Notes: a model not told the origin generated them from the letters alone. Counted from the first letter of the stretch, positions 53,601 through 62,393 are shown. The stretch: DNA of 64,000 nt from UTCHB3 sp964531325 (GCA_964531325.1 CAZHCW010000009.1:1-64000); one strand, 5' to 3'. Numbers and translations: made by a program.

Positions 53601-54920
53601 AAGTGTTGGCGCACGGTTAAGAAGCACTGGATGACCATCGATAATCTTTTCGAGAATCTCCCAGATAATTGCATCTTTTCGTTCAACTACCTTTTTGGCA
53701 CTTTTTACGGTTTTATTGTTACCTCTCTCAATAAGTTTCCTTATGATGAGGGGTTTAAATAGTTCATAAGCCATGTCTTTTGGAAGACCACACTGATGAA
53801 GCTTAAGCTCAGGACCAACAACAATAACCGATCTGCCTGAATAATCCACTCTTTTACCGAGCAGGTTCTGGCGGAATCTACCTTGTTTACCTTTCAACAT
53901 ATCGCTGAGAGATTTTAATGGTCTGTTATTGTCACTTCTTACAGCAGAACCGCGTCTTGAGTTGTCGAACAAGGCATCAACAGCTTCCTGAAGCATTCTT
54001 TTCTCATTCCTGAGGATAACTTCGGGAGCTTTAATGTCGATCAACCTTTTTAGACGGTTGTTACGGATAATCACTCTTCTGTAAAGATCGTTAAGATCAC
54101 TGGTAGCAAACCTGCCACCTTCGAGGGGAACCAAAGGTCTCAACTCGGGTGGAATTACAGGAATATAGTTAAGAACCATCCATTCCGGTTTGTTCTCAAG
54201 TTTATCTTCCTTGGTGCGGAAAGCTTCAATTACTCTTAATCTTTTTAGGAGTTCTTCCTTTTTCTGCTGAGAGTTTTCTCTCTGAAGCTGATCTTTCAAT
54301 TCATAAAACTTCTCTTCGATGTTTAAGGTCTTAAGAAGTTCTCTGATCGCTTCACCACCAATTTTGGCGTAAAATTTATTGGGATCGTTATCAGCCAGTT
54401 TATCATTCCCGGCAGGGAGTGATTTCTGAATCTCTGAATATTGATCCTCTGTTATAAGGTCATTTACCCTGAGACCTGTTGGTCCGGGGTTCATAACAAC
54501 ATAAGATTCGTAGTAAACAATCTTTTCAAGCTCTTTTGAGCTAAAACCTAAAAGGTTACCAATTTTTGAGGGCAACGATCTGAAGAACCAAATGTGTACT
54601 ACAGGAACTGCGAGGGAGATATGCCCCATCCGTTCCCTTCTTACACTCTTTTGAGTAACTTCAACACCGCAACGATCGCAAATGATACCTTTGTATCTAA
54701 TCCTTTTATACTTGCCGCAGTAGCATTCCCAGTCGCGTGTTGGCCCGAATATTTTCTCACAGAAAAGTCCATCCTTTTCAGGTCTGAACGATCTATAATT
54801 TATAGTTTCCGGTTTGGTAACTTCACCATGGGATCTATCAAGTATATCATCGGGGCTCGCCAATGTAATTGTAATGGAATTAACATCTTTAATTACATTT
54901 TCAGGCAATCTTAATGACAT
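50679..54920 (-). CDS. rpoC: DNA-directed RNA polymerase subunit beta'
   Basis: 1413 residues. The catalytic 'NADFDGDQMAVH' with three Mg-binding aspartates is present. An N-terminal zinc site ('CYCGKYKRIRYKGIICDRCG', residues ~70-90) and the C-terminal zinc site ('CEAKHGVCAHCYGRNL') are intact. No intein and no large unexplained insertion is seen. 41 nt after rpoB. Confidence 0.98.
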   Translation of the reverse strand: MSLRLPENVIKDVNSITITLASPDDILDRSHGEVTKPETINYRSFRPEKDGLFCEKIFGPTRDWECYCGKYKRIRYKGIICDRCGVEVTQKSVRRERMGHISLAVPVVHIWFFRSLPSKIGNLLGFSSKELEKIVYYESYVVMNPGPTGLRVNDLITEDQYSEIQKSLPAGNDKLADNDPNKFYAKIGGEAIRELLKTLNIEEKFYELKDQLQRENSQQKKEELLKRLRVIEAFRTKEDKLENKPEWMVLNYIPVIPPELRPLVPLEGGRFATSDLNDLYRRVIIRNNRLKRLIDIKAPEVILRNEKRMLQEAVDALFDNSRRGSAVRSDNNRPLKSLSDMLKGKQGRFRQNLLGKRVDYSGRSVIVVGPELKLHQCGLPKDMAYELFKPLIIRKLIERGNNKTVKSAKKVVERKDAIIWEILEKIIDGHPVLLNRAPTLHRLGIQAFQPVLIDEKAIRLHPMVCTAFNADFDGDQMAVHVPLSDEAKLEAQLLMLSSHNILSPQNGSPIVVPTQDIVLGVYYLTKKRDGDLGEGMIFSNADEVVIAYNNKVVGLHAKIKVRLDGKLLETTVGRVIFNKIVPKEMGFYNQLLVKKSFGAFVNLMFMKLGNKVTAIFLDNLKELGFAFAMQGGLSISFSDLVVPEEKESIINEANRKVDQVLNEHENGFITDTERYNKIIDIWTHATNDVGKVLMEKLRESNQGFNPIHMMVDSGARGSSEQVRQLAGMRGLMMKPQKSLTGQAGEIIENPIIANFKEGLSVLEYFISTHGARKGLADTALKTADAGYLTRRLVDVAQDVIITQIDCGTILGIEISALKEAGEEREPLTERIVGRVAQGDIYDPRTDELICENGETISETIAAAIEDAGLDSVYIRTVLTCEAKHGVCAHCYGRNLTNGKLVEIGEAVGVIAAQSIGEPGTQLTLRTFHLGGTSARIATQSQVDTPVEGVVRYNRLAFVEKDSIFGKVKVVTGRRGVIEITDNNEILLRKFDVPYGAEILVDEGQKVRKKQPLYYHDPYNAVILSDITGFVKFVDLIDKFTMEQITDDQTGHVQKVVIEPKDKGLSPSIVIENADGERRSFNIPAKAFLSVEEGQEIPAGTILAKIAKQASKTRDITGGLPRVTELFEARNPQDPAIIADIEGLVSFGARRKGTREIIVTAIDKSDEKRYNVPISKHTLVQEGDEIPAGEKIIDGPVDPHDILKIKGTNAVQEYLVNEIQEVYRLQGVKINDKHIEVIVRQMLQKIKVVQPGDTRFLEEDIVDKAEFMEENEKMMESVIVTDAGGSIFKPGQIISRKKLSELNLELKKRSKAEIQYRDAEQATFDHMLLGITRAALETESFISAASFQETTKVLANAAVQAKRDTLRGLKENVVMGRLIPAGTGLRKYRSLIVRDEDEMALEEIEQEAAKVTSV

Positions 54921-54961
54921 ATAAAAAACTCCTTCCGAGAATCTGTTTTCAAATTATTTAA

Positions 54962-57900
54962 CTACTCAATTTCAACATCAAGGCCAAGACCTTGAAGTTC
55001 TTTGATGAGTACATTAAATGCTTCGGGCACATTCGGTTCTTGAATATTTTCACCTTTAACAATCGACTCATACACCTTGGTTCTACCGGCAACATCATCA
55101 CTTTTTACGGTAAGGATTTCCTGAAGTATATGTGAAGCACCATAGGCTTCAAGAGCCCACACTTCCATCTCTCCAAATCTCTGACCGCCAAACTGAGCCT
55201 TACCACCAAGTGGCTGCTGAGTGATAAGCGAGTATGGTCCAATTGACCTGGCATGTAGTTTGTCATCTACAAGGTGGCTCAACTTGAGCATGTAAATATA
55301 TCCACAAGTAACTTTTTGGTCGAATGCTTCACCTGTTCTGCCATCATGAAGTTCGGTTTTACAACCAACAGGAAGCCCTGCTTGTTCGAGGTAACCTGTA
55401 ACATCAGACACTTCTGCACCGTCGAAAACGGGAGTAGCGAACTTGACGCCAAGTTTTTTACCTACCCAGCCAAGAGCTGTCTCATAAAGCTGACCCAGGT
55501 TCATTCTCGAAGGCACACCCAAAGGATTGAGTATCATCTCAACCTGAGTGCCGTCGGGGAGGAAAGGCATATCTTCCTGCGGAACCACCTTGGCAACAAC
55601 ACCTTTGTTACCATGTCTTCCCGCCATTTTGTCACCTACAGAGATTTTTCTCTTTTTAGCAACATATACCTTTGCCAACTGGATGATTCCCGGGGGAAGT
55701 TCATCGCCAATCTGAATTTTCTGTTTTTCGCGCTTGTAATCTTCATCGATGTCAGCGAGTTTCCTCAGATAGTTTTTCATCAATGCTTTTACAAACTCGT
55801 TCGATCTTTCGTCTTCAAACCAGGGTGATTTATCATCAAGTCTCTCAAGTGTTTCCACTGTGTCAAGAATCGATCTGTCGATAACCGTACCCGATTTTAT
55901 TACAGTAATGCCATGTTCGTCTTTTACTCCCAGAGTCTTTTTACCTTCACAGATTTTCGAAAGTCTGTCGATCATCTTGTCGCGAAGTGCAACTTTCTCT
56001 TTGGAATATTTGATTTCAAGTTCTTCAGAAAGTTTCTTTTCGAGCTTCTTCGACTCGGCATCTTTTCTTCTACGGGAGAAGAGACGGGTTTTAATAACAG
56101 TTCCGCGAAGCCCGGGGGTTGCACGCAAAGATGCATCCTTAACTTCACCTGCTTTATCACCAAAGATGGCTCTGAGAAGTTTTTCTTCAGGAGTTGGGTC
56201 CGACTCCCCTTTTGGGGTGAGTTTACCGATAAGGATATCACTTTCCTTAACTTCAGCTCCAACTCTAATGATACCATTCTCGTCAAGATTCTTTACTGTA
56301 TCTTCACTTACATTCGGAATTTCTCGTGTAAGCTCTTCATCACCTCGCTTGGTCTCGCGAACCTGAAGTTCAAATTCCTCGATATGTATTGAAGAGAAAA
56401 CATCGTTCATTACCAGTTTTTCTGAAAGGATGATAGCATCCTCAAAGTTGTAACCTCTCCAGGGCATGAATGCTACAAGGATGTTTCTTCCAAGCGCAAG
56501 TTCACCCTGATCTGTGGCGAATCCGTCTGCAAGTACATCACCCTTTTTGATTTTTTGACCATGTTTAACAATAGGTCGCTGGGTAATGCTCGTCTCCTGG
56601 TTTGTACCGGAGAACTTTATTAATTTATAAGAGACTGTTTTTACATCGTCAAACTCAGTGAGAGCTTCAAATGAAAGAGGATCGATGTTATAGTCAACTA
56701 CTATTTTGTCTGCATCAACATAAACCACTTCTCCATCTTCCTGAGCCACTATCACCGATCTTGTATCACGAGCAACCCGTCCTTCAAGCCCGGTTCCCAC
56801 AAGTGGAGCTTCCGGCTTGATGAGAGGAACTGCCTGACGCTGCATGTTCGAACCCATGAGAGCACGGTTGGCATCGTCATGCTCGAGGAAAGGAATCAAA
56901 GCTGCTGCCGCACTTACAATCTGCGCCGGAGCAACATCCATATATTCCACTTCCTGTGGATGCACTATCGGGAAATCACCTTTTCTACGGCACTTAACTC
57001 TCTCTCTCACAAATTTTCCATTCTCATCGATTGGAGCGTTTGCCTGAGCTATGGTGTACATATCTTCCTGCTCAGCAGTAAGATAAACCACATCAGAAGA
57101 AACTATACCGTCTTTTACAACACGGTATGGAGTCTCAAGAAATCCAAATTTATTTACACGGGAATAGATGGTAAGAGAGGAAATAAGACCGATGTTTGGA
57201 CCTTCAGGAGTCTCAATCGGGCAGAGTCGTCCATAATGAGTGTAGTGAACATCTCTCACCTCAAATCCGGCGCGTTCTCTGGTAAGACCGCCCGGTCCAA
57301 GTGCCGACATTCTTCTCTTGTGTGTAAGTTCCGAGAGTGGATTGGTCTGATCCATGAACTGTGAAAGCTGATTTGTTCCAAAGAAGGAAGTAATCACGCT
57401 GCTAATTGTTCTTGCATTTACCAGATCCTGTGGCGCAAAACCCTCAGCATCTCTAATCGACATTCTGTCTTTAATGGTTCTTGCCATTCTCGCCAGACCT
57501 GTATTAAACTGCTGCTGAAGCTGTTCGCCTACTGTTCTTACTCTTCTGTTTCCAAGATGATCAATATCATCAGATGCAGCATTTTCATCCTTCATCTTGA
57601 TGATATATTTCATTATCTCAATAAAATCCTGTATGTGAAGAACTGTCAGATCATCGGGAATTAACCCTTTCAGACTGAGTTTGTCGTTCATTCTGTGTCT
57701 GCCAACTTCGCCTAAATCGTATCTCTTATCGTTGAAAAAGGTCTTTTCAAGCAATCCGGCAGCAGTTTCAACATCCGGTGCTTCTCCGGTTCTAAGCTGT
57801 CGGTAAATCGAAAGAAGGGCCTCATCACGGCTGTGAGTCGTATCTTTTTCGAGTGTGTTGAGAATTAAATTCTGATCGAGGTTAAGGTCTGTTCTGATCA

Positions 57901-58738
57901 AGTTGATCGACTCAACACCCGAAGATTTAATCATTTCAACCGACTCTTCGTCAATTATATCGTTTCTGTTTAAAAAGATTTCACCGGTGTTCGAATCAAA
58001 CACTTCGGTGGCAACTTTTCTTGAAAGAAGTGACTCGGGGTCAACATCATTCAGGTCTATTGTTTCATATAATTCAAAAATGCTTAATATTTCATCATCG
58101 GTCTCATACCCCAAAGCTCTAAGCAGTGTGGTTGAGGGGAATTTTTTTCTACGGTCAATGTAAACATTTAATACATAGTTGATATCGGTGGTAAACTCAA
58201 CCCATGATCCTTTTAAAGGGATAATTCTGGCTGAATAAAGGGGCGTTCCGTTGGGATGCACTGTCTGAGAAAATGCCACACCCGGCGATCTGTGCAACTG
58301 GGATACGACAACTCTCTCTGCTCCGTTAATAATAAATGTAGCCTGATCTGACATAAATGGCAATGTGCCAAGGTAAACTGTCTGCTGAACAGAGTTTACC
58401 CATTCACCTGTGTCGGGATCTTTGGAAGACAAAGTAAGCTTCGCTTTAATGCTCGCTGAGTAGGTTAAACCTTTCTCTCTGCATTCTTGTATCGAGTAGC
58501 GTGGTTTTTCAACATAATACTCGTTGTAATCAAGGCGATATTTCGCTTTGTGATTGTCGGGGTTGTCTAGAATAGGAAAATTACTCGTAAAAACTTGCTG
58601 GAGTCCCTTGTTCTCTCTCTCGGAGGGAGCGACATCCATCTGTAGAAAATCGTAAAATGAGTCCTTCTGAACGCTTAATAAATCCGGTATCTCTATTACA
58701 GAGTTTATAGTACCGAAGGTAATTCTGTTTTTGTTCAA
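54962..58738 (-). CDS. rpoB: DNA-directed RNA polymerase subunit beta
   Basis: 1258 residues. The rifampicin region reads 'LSQFMDQTNPLSELTHKRRM' followed by 'SALGPGGLTRERAGFE', i.e. wild-type residues at the usual resistance positions. 'GRHGNKGVVAKVVPQEDMPF' and C-terminal 'GGQRFGEMEVWALEAYGA' are conserved. The start is TTG at 58738, eight nt after GAGG, giving the expected 'MNKNRITFG' N-terminus. Confidence 0.98.
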   Translation of the reverse strand: MNKNRITFGTINSVIEIPDLLSVQKDSFYDFLQMDVAPSERENKGLQQVFTSNFPILDNPDNHKAKYRLDYNEYYVEKPRYSIQECREKGLTYSASIKAKLTLSSKDPDTGEWVNSVQQTVYLGTLPFMSDQATFIINGAERVVVSQLHRSPGVAFSQTVHPNGTPLYSARIIPLKGSWVEFTTDINYVLNVYIDRRKKFPSTTLLRALGYETDDEILSIFELYETIDLNDVDPESLLSRKVATEVFDSNTGEIFLNRNDIIDEESVEMIKSSGVESINLIRTDLNLDQNLILNTLEKDTTHSRDEALLSIYRQLRTGEAPDVETAAGLLEKTFFNDKRYDLGEVGRHRMNDKLSLKGLIPDDLTVLHIQDFIEIMKYIIKMKDENAASDDIDHLGNRRVRTVGEQLQQQFNTGLARMARTIKDRMSIRDAEGFAPQDLVNARTISSVITSFFGTNQLSQFMDQTNPLSELTHKRRMSALGPGGLTRERAGFEVRDVHYTHYGRLCPIETPEGPNIGLISSLTIYSRVNKFGFLETPYRVVKDGIVSSDVVYLTAEQEDMYTIAQANAPIDENGKFVRERVKCRRKGDFPIVHPQEVEYMDVAPAQIVSAAAALIPFLEHDDANRALMGSNMQRQAVPLIKPEAPLVGTGLEGRVARDTRSVIVAQEDGEVVYVDADKIVVDYNIDPLSFEALTEFDDVKTVSYKLIKFSGTNQETSITQRPIVKHGQKIKKGDVLADGFATDQGELALGRNILVAFMPWRGYNFEDAIILSEKLVMNDVFSSIHIEEFELQVRETKRGDEELTREIPNVSEDTVKNLDENGIIRVGAEVKESDILIGKLTPKGESDPTPEEKLLRAIFGDKAGEVKDASLRATPGLRGTVIKTRLFSRRRKDAESKKLEKKLSEELEIKYSKEKVALRDKMIDRLSKICEGKKTLGVKDEHGITVIKSGTVIDRSILDTVETLERLDDKSPWFEDERSNEFVKALMKNYLRKLADIDEDYKREKQKIQIGDELPPGIIQLAKVYVAKKRKISVGDKMAGRHGNKGVVAKVVPQEDMPFLPDGTQVEMILNPLGVPSRMNLGQLYETALGWVGKKLGVKFATPVFDGAEVSDVTGYLEQAGLPVGCKTELHDGRTGEAFDQKVTCGYIYMLKLSHLVDDKLHARSIGPYSLITQQPLGGKAQFGGQRFGEMEVWALEAYGASHILQEILTVKSDDVAGRTKVYESIVKGENIQEPNVPEAFNVLIKELQGLGLDVEIE

Positions 58739-58812
58739 TTGAATAACCTCAAAGTTGTTGTTTCAAACCTTATTCTTGCAATCGTGATCTGAACATAAAT
58801 AATAAAAAGCGA

Positions 58813-58834
58813 TAAGACGATAAAAATCGTCTTA
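58813..58834 (-). terminator. Hairpin (attenuator) between rplL and rpoB
   Basis: A perfect 9-bp stem TAAGACGAT/ATCGTCTTA with a 4-nt loop, followed on the minus strand by CGC and a T-rich stretch. Position matches the rplL-rpoB attenuator known in E. coli, which lowers polymerase subunit expression relative to L7/L12. Confidence 0.75.
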
Positions 58835-58876
58835 CCACTTAAAAATTCGGTTGAGTAATTAAAGTTTATAATAAAA

Positions 58877-59254
58877 TTACTTTAATTCTACCTTTGCACC
58901 GGCTTCTTCGAGCTCTTTTTTAACCTTTTCAGCTTCGTCTTTGGAGACTGCTTCTTTAACTGGTTTTGGAGCAGCTTCAACAAGGTCTTTAGCTTCTTTC
59001 AAACCTAAACCTGTGTGGGCTCTAACAACTTTGATAACACCGATCTTGTTAGCACCGGCTTCCATAAGCATTACATCAAATTCAGTTTTCTCTTCAACAA
59101 CTTCTGCTGCAACGGCTGCAACAGCGGCACCCATTACTACAGGAGCAGCGGCTGTAACACCAAATTCATCTTCTAATGCTTTTTTTAATTCAGCGGCTTC
59201 AACCAAAGTTAACGCTTTAATTAATTCTACTAATTGAGATACTTTCTCTGACAT
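58877..59254 (-). CDS. rplL: 50S ribosomal protein L7/L12
   Basis: 125 residues. N-terminal dimerisation domain, alanine-rich hinge ('AAPVVMGAAVAAVAAEVVEE') and C-terminal factor-binding domain ('NKIGVIKVVRAHTGLGLKEA'). The stalk protein recruiting elongation factor GTPases, present in several copies per ribosome. Confidence 0.97.
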   Translation of the reverse strand: MSEKVSQLVELIKALTLVEAAELKKALEDEFGVTAAAPVVMGAAVAAVAAEVVEEKTEFDVMLMEAGANKIGVIKVVRAHTGLGLKEAKDLVEAAPKPVKEAVSKDEAEKVKKELEEAGAKVELK

Positions 59255-59285
59255 CTTTAGTTCTCCATTTTATAAATTTTAAATG

Positions 59286-59807
59286 TTATGCAGCTTTTTT
59301 CTTGCCAATTTCATCAATTACACTAACGAGATCTCTCATTACTGCGTTAAGCGTGCCAACGATACCGGAGGCGGGCGCATTGATGCTGCCAAGAATACTT
59401 GCTATTATCTCTGCCTTTGAAGGCAATTTGGATAGTACATCCAACTGGTCGCCGGAATAATATTGTGTCTCAATATAACAGGCTTTTAAACCAAATTTCT
59501 GAGTATCGTCACTAAATTTTTTAATGATCTTGGCGGGTGCAACAGGGTTTTCGAATGTGAATGCGAAACCTGTCATTCCAACCAGATTCTCAGCCAACTT
59601 GGGATATTTGCCTGACTGTTCAAGAGCGCGTTTAAATAAAGTGTTTTTAATTACTTTATAAACAACTCCCTCTTTTCTGAACTCATTTCTGAGTTTGGAT
59701 ATCTGAGAAACATTAACTCCGGTGTAGTCAGTTAAATAAATTGCGGTCGAATCGTTTAGAAGCTCGACTATCTCCGCAATGACTTCACCTTTTTGTTCTT
59801 TGTTCAT
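59286..59807 (-). CDS. rplJ: 50S ribosomal protein L10
   Basis: 173 residues. 'TDYTGVNVSQISKLRNEFRK' and 'VIKNTLFKRALE' are family motifs; the C-terminal helix that binds L7/L12 dimers follows. A leader hairpin lies upstream, where L10 normally represses its own synthesis. Confidence 0.97.
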   Translation of the reverse strand: MNKEQKGEVIAEIVELLNDSTAIYLTDYTGVNVSQISKLRNEFRKEGVVYKVIKNTLFKRALEQSGKYPKLAENLVGMTGFAFTFENPVAPAKIIKKFSDDTQKFGLKACYIETQYYSGDQLDVLSKLPSKAEIIASILGSINAPASGIVGTLNAVMRDLVSVIDEIGKKKAA

Positions 59808-59829
59808 TTATCTTCCGAATCAGTTTATT

Positions 59830-59846
59830 TATACCGCGTCGGTATA
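59830..59846 (-). promoter_or_regulatory. Hairpin in the rplJ leader (possible L10 autoregulatory site)
   Basis: TATACCG/CGGTATA forms a perfect 7-bp stem with a 3-nt loop, 23 nt upstream of the rplJ ATG in the 67-nt rplA-rplJ gap. L10 leaders are found at this position in many bacteria; the full consensus fold was not established here. Confidence 0.45.
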
Positions 59847-59874
59847 GAAGCAGTGATTTGTTGTGCGTAATTTC

Positions 59875-60567
59875 TTAATTAATTTCGTCTTTAACTATTT
59901 TCAGACCGGGGCCCATGGTGGAAGAGAGATATACACTCTTCATATAAGTACCTTTAGCAGTGGCCGGTTTTAGTTTATTGACCTGACTTATAAGTGCCTT
60001 GGCATTTTCTTCAAGCTGCTCGGTGGTAAAATTAAGTTTACCTACGGCTGCATGAATAATACCCTGCTTGTTCACTCTAAAATCAATCTTTCCTGCCTTC
60101 ACTTCTTTAACGGCTTTTGCAACATCAGGTGTTACTGTTCCGCTTTTGGGATTAGGCATCAAACCTTTTGGTCCAAGTATTTTTCCGAACTTACCCAACT
60201 GACCCATGATATCAGGTGTTGCTATTATAACATCAACATCGGGAACTTCGTTCTTTTCAATCGCTGTTAAATACTCCTGAAATCCTGCATATTCAGCACC
60301 GGCATCAAGTGCCTCCTGAATTTTTGGACCCTGGGTAACTACCAACACTTTTACAGTTTTACCTGTTCCGTGTGGAAGAGATACTGTTCCACGAACCATC
60401 TGATCTGCGTGTCTGGGATCAACACCAAGACGGAGAGCACATTCAAGTGATTCAACAAATTTTACATTTGAGAGTGTTTTAAGCGTATCAATTGCCTGAG
60501 CAACTGTATATTCTTTGTTTTTTTCAACTTTGGCTAATACAGCCTTGTATCTTTTAGATATTTTCAT
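59875..60567 (-). CDS. rplA: 50S ribosomal protein L1
   Basis: 230 residues. 'KRYKAVLAKVEKNKEYTVAQ' at the start, 'GRNFGKILGPKGLMPNPKSGT'-type motif here as 'KFGKILGPKGLMPNPKSGT', and 'YMKSVYLSSTMGPG' at the end. Forms the L1 stalk that guides E-site tRNA release. Confidence 0.97.
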   Translation of the reverse strand: MKISKRYKAVLAKVEKNKEYTVAQAIDTLKTLSNVKFVESLECALRLGVDPRHADQMVRGTVSLPHGTGKTVKVLVVTQGPKIQEALDAGAEYAGFQEYLTAIEKNEVPDVDVIIATPDIMGQLGKFGKILGPKGLMPNPKSGTVTPDVAKAVKEVKAGKIDFRVNKQGIIHAAVGKLNFTTEQLEENAKALISQVNKLKPATAKGTYMKSVYLSSTMGPGLKIVKDEIN

Positions 60568-60584
60568 TTTATCATCCTCCCCTT

Positions 60585-61010
60585 TTAACCTTCAACCGTG
60601 ATGCCCATACTGCGTGCAGTACCTGCAACCATCGAAACTGCTGCTTCAAGGGTGTTCGCATTAAGATCGGGCATTTTCAATTGAGCAATTTCCTCAACCT
60701 GTTTCCTGGTAACTTTTGCTACTTTAGTACGGTTGGGTTCGGCTGATCCCCCTTTAATTCCCGAAGCTTTAATAAGAAGAACGGCTGCGGGTGGGGTTTT
60801 TGTAATGAATGTGAACGATTTATCGGAGAATACAGTAATCACAACTGGTATGATTAATCCGTCTTGTCCGGCTGTTCTGGCGTTAAATTGTTTACAAAAC
60901 TCCATTATGTTCACGCCTTTTTGACCTAAAGCGGGCCCTACCGGTGGAGACGGGTTTGCTTTTCCTGCGGGAATCTGGAGTTTTATATATCCGGTTATCT
61001 TTTTTGCCAT
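60585..61010 (-). CDS. rplK: 50S ribosomal protein L11
   Basis: 141 residues. 'KLQIPAGKANPSPPVGPALG' with the proline pair of the thiostrepton-binding domain, and 'PPAAVLLIKASGI'. Binds the GTPase-associated centre of 23S rRNA. Confidence 0.97.
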   Translation of the reverse strand: MAKKITGYIKLQIPAGKANPSPPVGPALGQKGVNIMEFCKQFNARTAGQDGLIIPVVITVFSDKSFTFITKTPPAAVLLIKASGIKGGSAEPNRTKVAKVTRKQVEEIAQLKMPDLNANTLEAAVSMVAGTARSMGITVEG

Positions 61011-61040
61011 TTTATGACCTGTTAATTAGAAAGTTTTTCT

Positions 61041-61574
61041 TTAATGAGCTAATTCTGCTTGCACAAAATCGATCTCCACGGGAGTTTTTCTGCCGAAGAT
61101 TGAAACGAGAACTTTTATCTTCATTCTCTCTTCATTTACTTCTTCAACGGTTCCCGAGAAGTTGTTGAACGGACCATCTATTATTTTTACTGTATCACCC
61201 GTTCTGAATACAGTATCCAATCTTTCGGAATCTTCTTCCTGTTTCACCCTGCCTACAATTCTCTTCACTTCGTCTTCTCTTAAAGGTGCGGGGTTTTTTC
61301 CGCCAAGAAAACCAATAACTGACTGAGTATTGTTTATAAAATCTTTTACCTGAGCATCAAGATCAACACAAATGAGAATATAGCCGGGCAGAAAACTTCT
61401 GATCTTGCTCTTCTTTTTGCCATCTTTTACTTCGTAAACTTTTTCCTGTGGGAGCAATACTTCAGATATTTTGTCAGCCAGCCGTGTATTATCGCGCAAA
61501 CCGAGTTCAATCAGCCCTTTAACTTTGGCTTCATGACCCGAAAGCGTTTGTAATACATACCATCTATGTTCCAT
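61041..61574 (-). CDS. nusG: Transcription termination/antitermination protein NusG
   Basis: 177 residues. NGN domain (~1-115, 'WYVLQTLSGHEAKVKGLIE', 'PGYILICVDLD') and KOW domain (~125-175, 'GDTVKIIDGPFNNFSGTVEE'). Couples RNA polymerase to ribosomes and Rho. Between secE and rplK as usual. Confidence 0.97.
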   Translation of the reverse strand: MEHRWYVLQTLSGHEAKVKGLIELGLRDNTRLADKISEVLLPQEKVYEVKDGKKKSKIRSFLPGYILICVDLDAQVKDFINNTQSVIGFLGGKNPAPLREDEVKRIVGRVKQEEDSERLDTVFRTGDTVKIIDGPFNNFSGTVEEVNEERMKIKVLVSIFGRKTPVEIDFVQAELAH

Positions 61575-61582
61575 CGTGCTCC

Positions 61583-61765
61583 TTAGTATAAAAAGCTGAA
61601 AAGGAAGGAAACTCCCTTATCGATAATGAAACACAAAGCAGCAAAAACGAGCGAAGACGCTATGACCACCTTGGTGGAGCTCTTCAGCTCTTCCCGGGTT
61701 GGCCAGGTTACTTTCTTCATCTCTTTTACGATATCTTCGTATAGCTTAATTATTTTTGTTTTCAT
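61583..61765 (-). CDS. secE: Preprotein translocase subunit SecE
   Basis: 60 residues with an amphipathic helix ('EDIVKEMKKVTWPTREEL') and one C-terminal membrane helix (~33-57). Clamps SecY. Preceded by tRNA-Trp, 22 nt upstream. Confidence 0.95.
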   Translation of the reverse strand: MKTKIIKLYEDIVKEMKKVTWPTREELKSSTKVVIASSLVFAALCFIIDKGVSFLFSFLY

Positions 61766-61787
61766 GTGGACTTTCGGACTGTTTAAG

Positions 61788-61860
61788 CACGCTGGGAGGG
61801 AATCGAACCCCCAACCTGCGGTTTTGGAGACCGCTGCTCTACCAATTAAGCTACCAGCGT
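61788..61860 (-). tRNA. tRNA-Trp (anticodon CCA)
   Basis: 73 nt. Acceptor ACGCTGG/CCAGCGT, D-arm with TAATTGGTAGAGCA, anticodon loop CTCCAAA (anticodon CCA), T-loop TTCGATT, discriminator G. 3' CCA is not encoded. Sits between rpmG and secE. Confidence 0.97.
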
Positions 61861-61868
61861 ATTAGTTT

Positions 61869-62018
61869 TTACTTAGTCTCTTTGTGAACTACCGGTTTAT
61901 TACACCAGCGGCAATATTTCTTATATTCTACTCTGGCAGGATGCTTGCGCTTGTTCTTGGTCGTAGAGTAATTTCTTCTCTTACACTCAGTACATTCCAG
62001 GGTGATTATATCTCTCAT
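61869..62018 (-). CDS. rpmG: 50S ribosomal protein L33 (zinc-binding form)
   Basis: 49 residues from ATG 62018 ('MRDIITLECTECKRRNYST'). Two CxxC pairs (Cys9/12 and Cys36/39) mark the C+ form. A longer frame upstream runs through tRNA-Thr and is not real. AAGG lies upstream of the chosen ATG. Located between tRNA-Thr and tRNA-Trp, as commonly seen. Confidence 0.97.
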   Translation of the reverse strand: MRDIITLECTECKRRNYSTTKNKRKHPARVEYKKYCRWCNKPVVHKETK

Positions 62019-62041
62019 GTCTCTACCTTCATAAAAAAATG

Positions 62042-62117
62042 TGGAGCTGACGACCGGGATTGAACCGGTGACCTCATCCTTACCAAGGATGTGCTCTACC
62101 AACTGAGCTACGTCAGC
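62042..62117 (-). tRNA. tRNA-Thr (anticodon GGU), CCA encoded
   Basis: Acceptor GCTGACG/CGTCAGC, D-loop AGTTGGTAGA, anticodon stem CATCC/GGATG with loop TTGGTAA (anticodon GGT), T-loop TTCAATC, discriminator T followed by an encoded CCA (62044-62042). It is the only one of the five tRNAs in this window with encoded CCA. Confidence 0.97.
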
Positions 62118-62174
62118 TTAATTGAACATAAAAAAAATGAAAGTAGTTGGAGTTTACTTTCATTATACTCTGTG

Positions 62175-62246
62175 AGCGGGAGACGGGATTCGAACCCGCG
62201 ACCAACAGCTTGGAAGGCTGTGACTCTACCACTGAGTTACTCCCGC
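62175..62246 (-). tRNA. tRNA-Gly (anticodon UCC)
   Basis: 72 nt. Acceptor GCGGGAG/CTCCCGC, anticodon stem ACAGC/GCTGT with loop CTTCCAA (anticodon TCC), T-loop TTCGAAT, discriminator T. CCA not encoded. Confidence 0.97.
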
Positions 62247-62267
62247 AATTCTCCGTTTCATATATAG

Positions 62268-62351
62268 TGGGCGGCGAGGGATTCGAACCCCCAAAGGCGT
62301 AAGCCAACGGATTTACAGTCCGCCCCGACTCTCCAACTTCGGCGTCCGCCC
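62268..62351 (-). tRNA. tRNA-Tyr (anticodon GUA)
   Basis: 84 nt with the long variable arm of class II tRNAs. Anticodon loop CTGTAAA (anticodon GTA), T-loop TTCGAAT, acceptor GGGCGG/CCGCCC with a mismatched seventh pair and discriminator A. First gene of the tRNA-secE-nusG-rpl-rpoBC block. Confidence 0.95.
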
Positions 62352-62393
62352 AACTTTTTGTTTCCATTCAGAATTTTTCTGAAAGGGACTTCT

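Noticed and set aside
50082..58738. Antibiotic resistance substitutions in rpsL or rpoB
   Set aside because: The lysines of S12 and the rifampicin-region residues of the beta subunit look wild type.
61869..62102. 77-residue form of L33 with an N-terminal extension
   Set aside because: The extra codons run through the tRNA-Thr gene; the ATG at 62018 gives the standard L33 with a ribosome-binding site.
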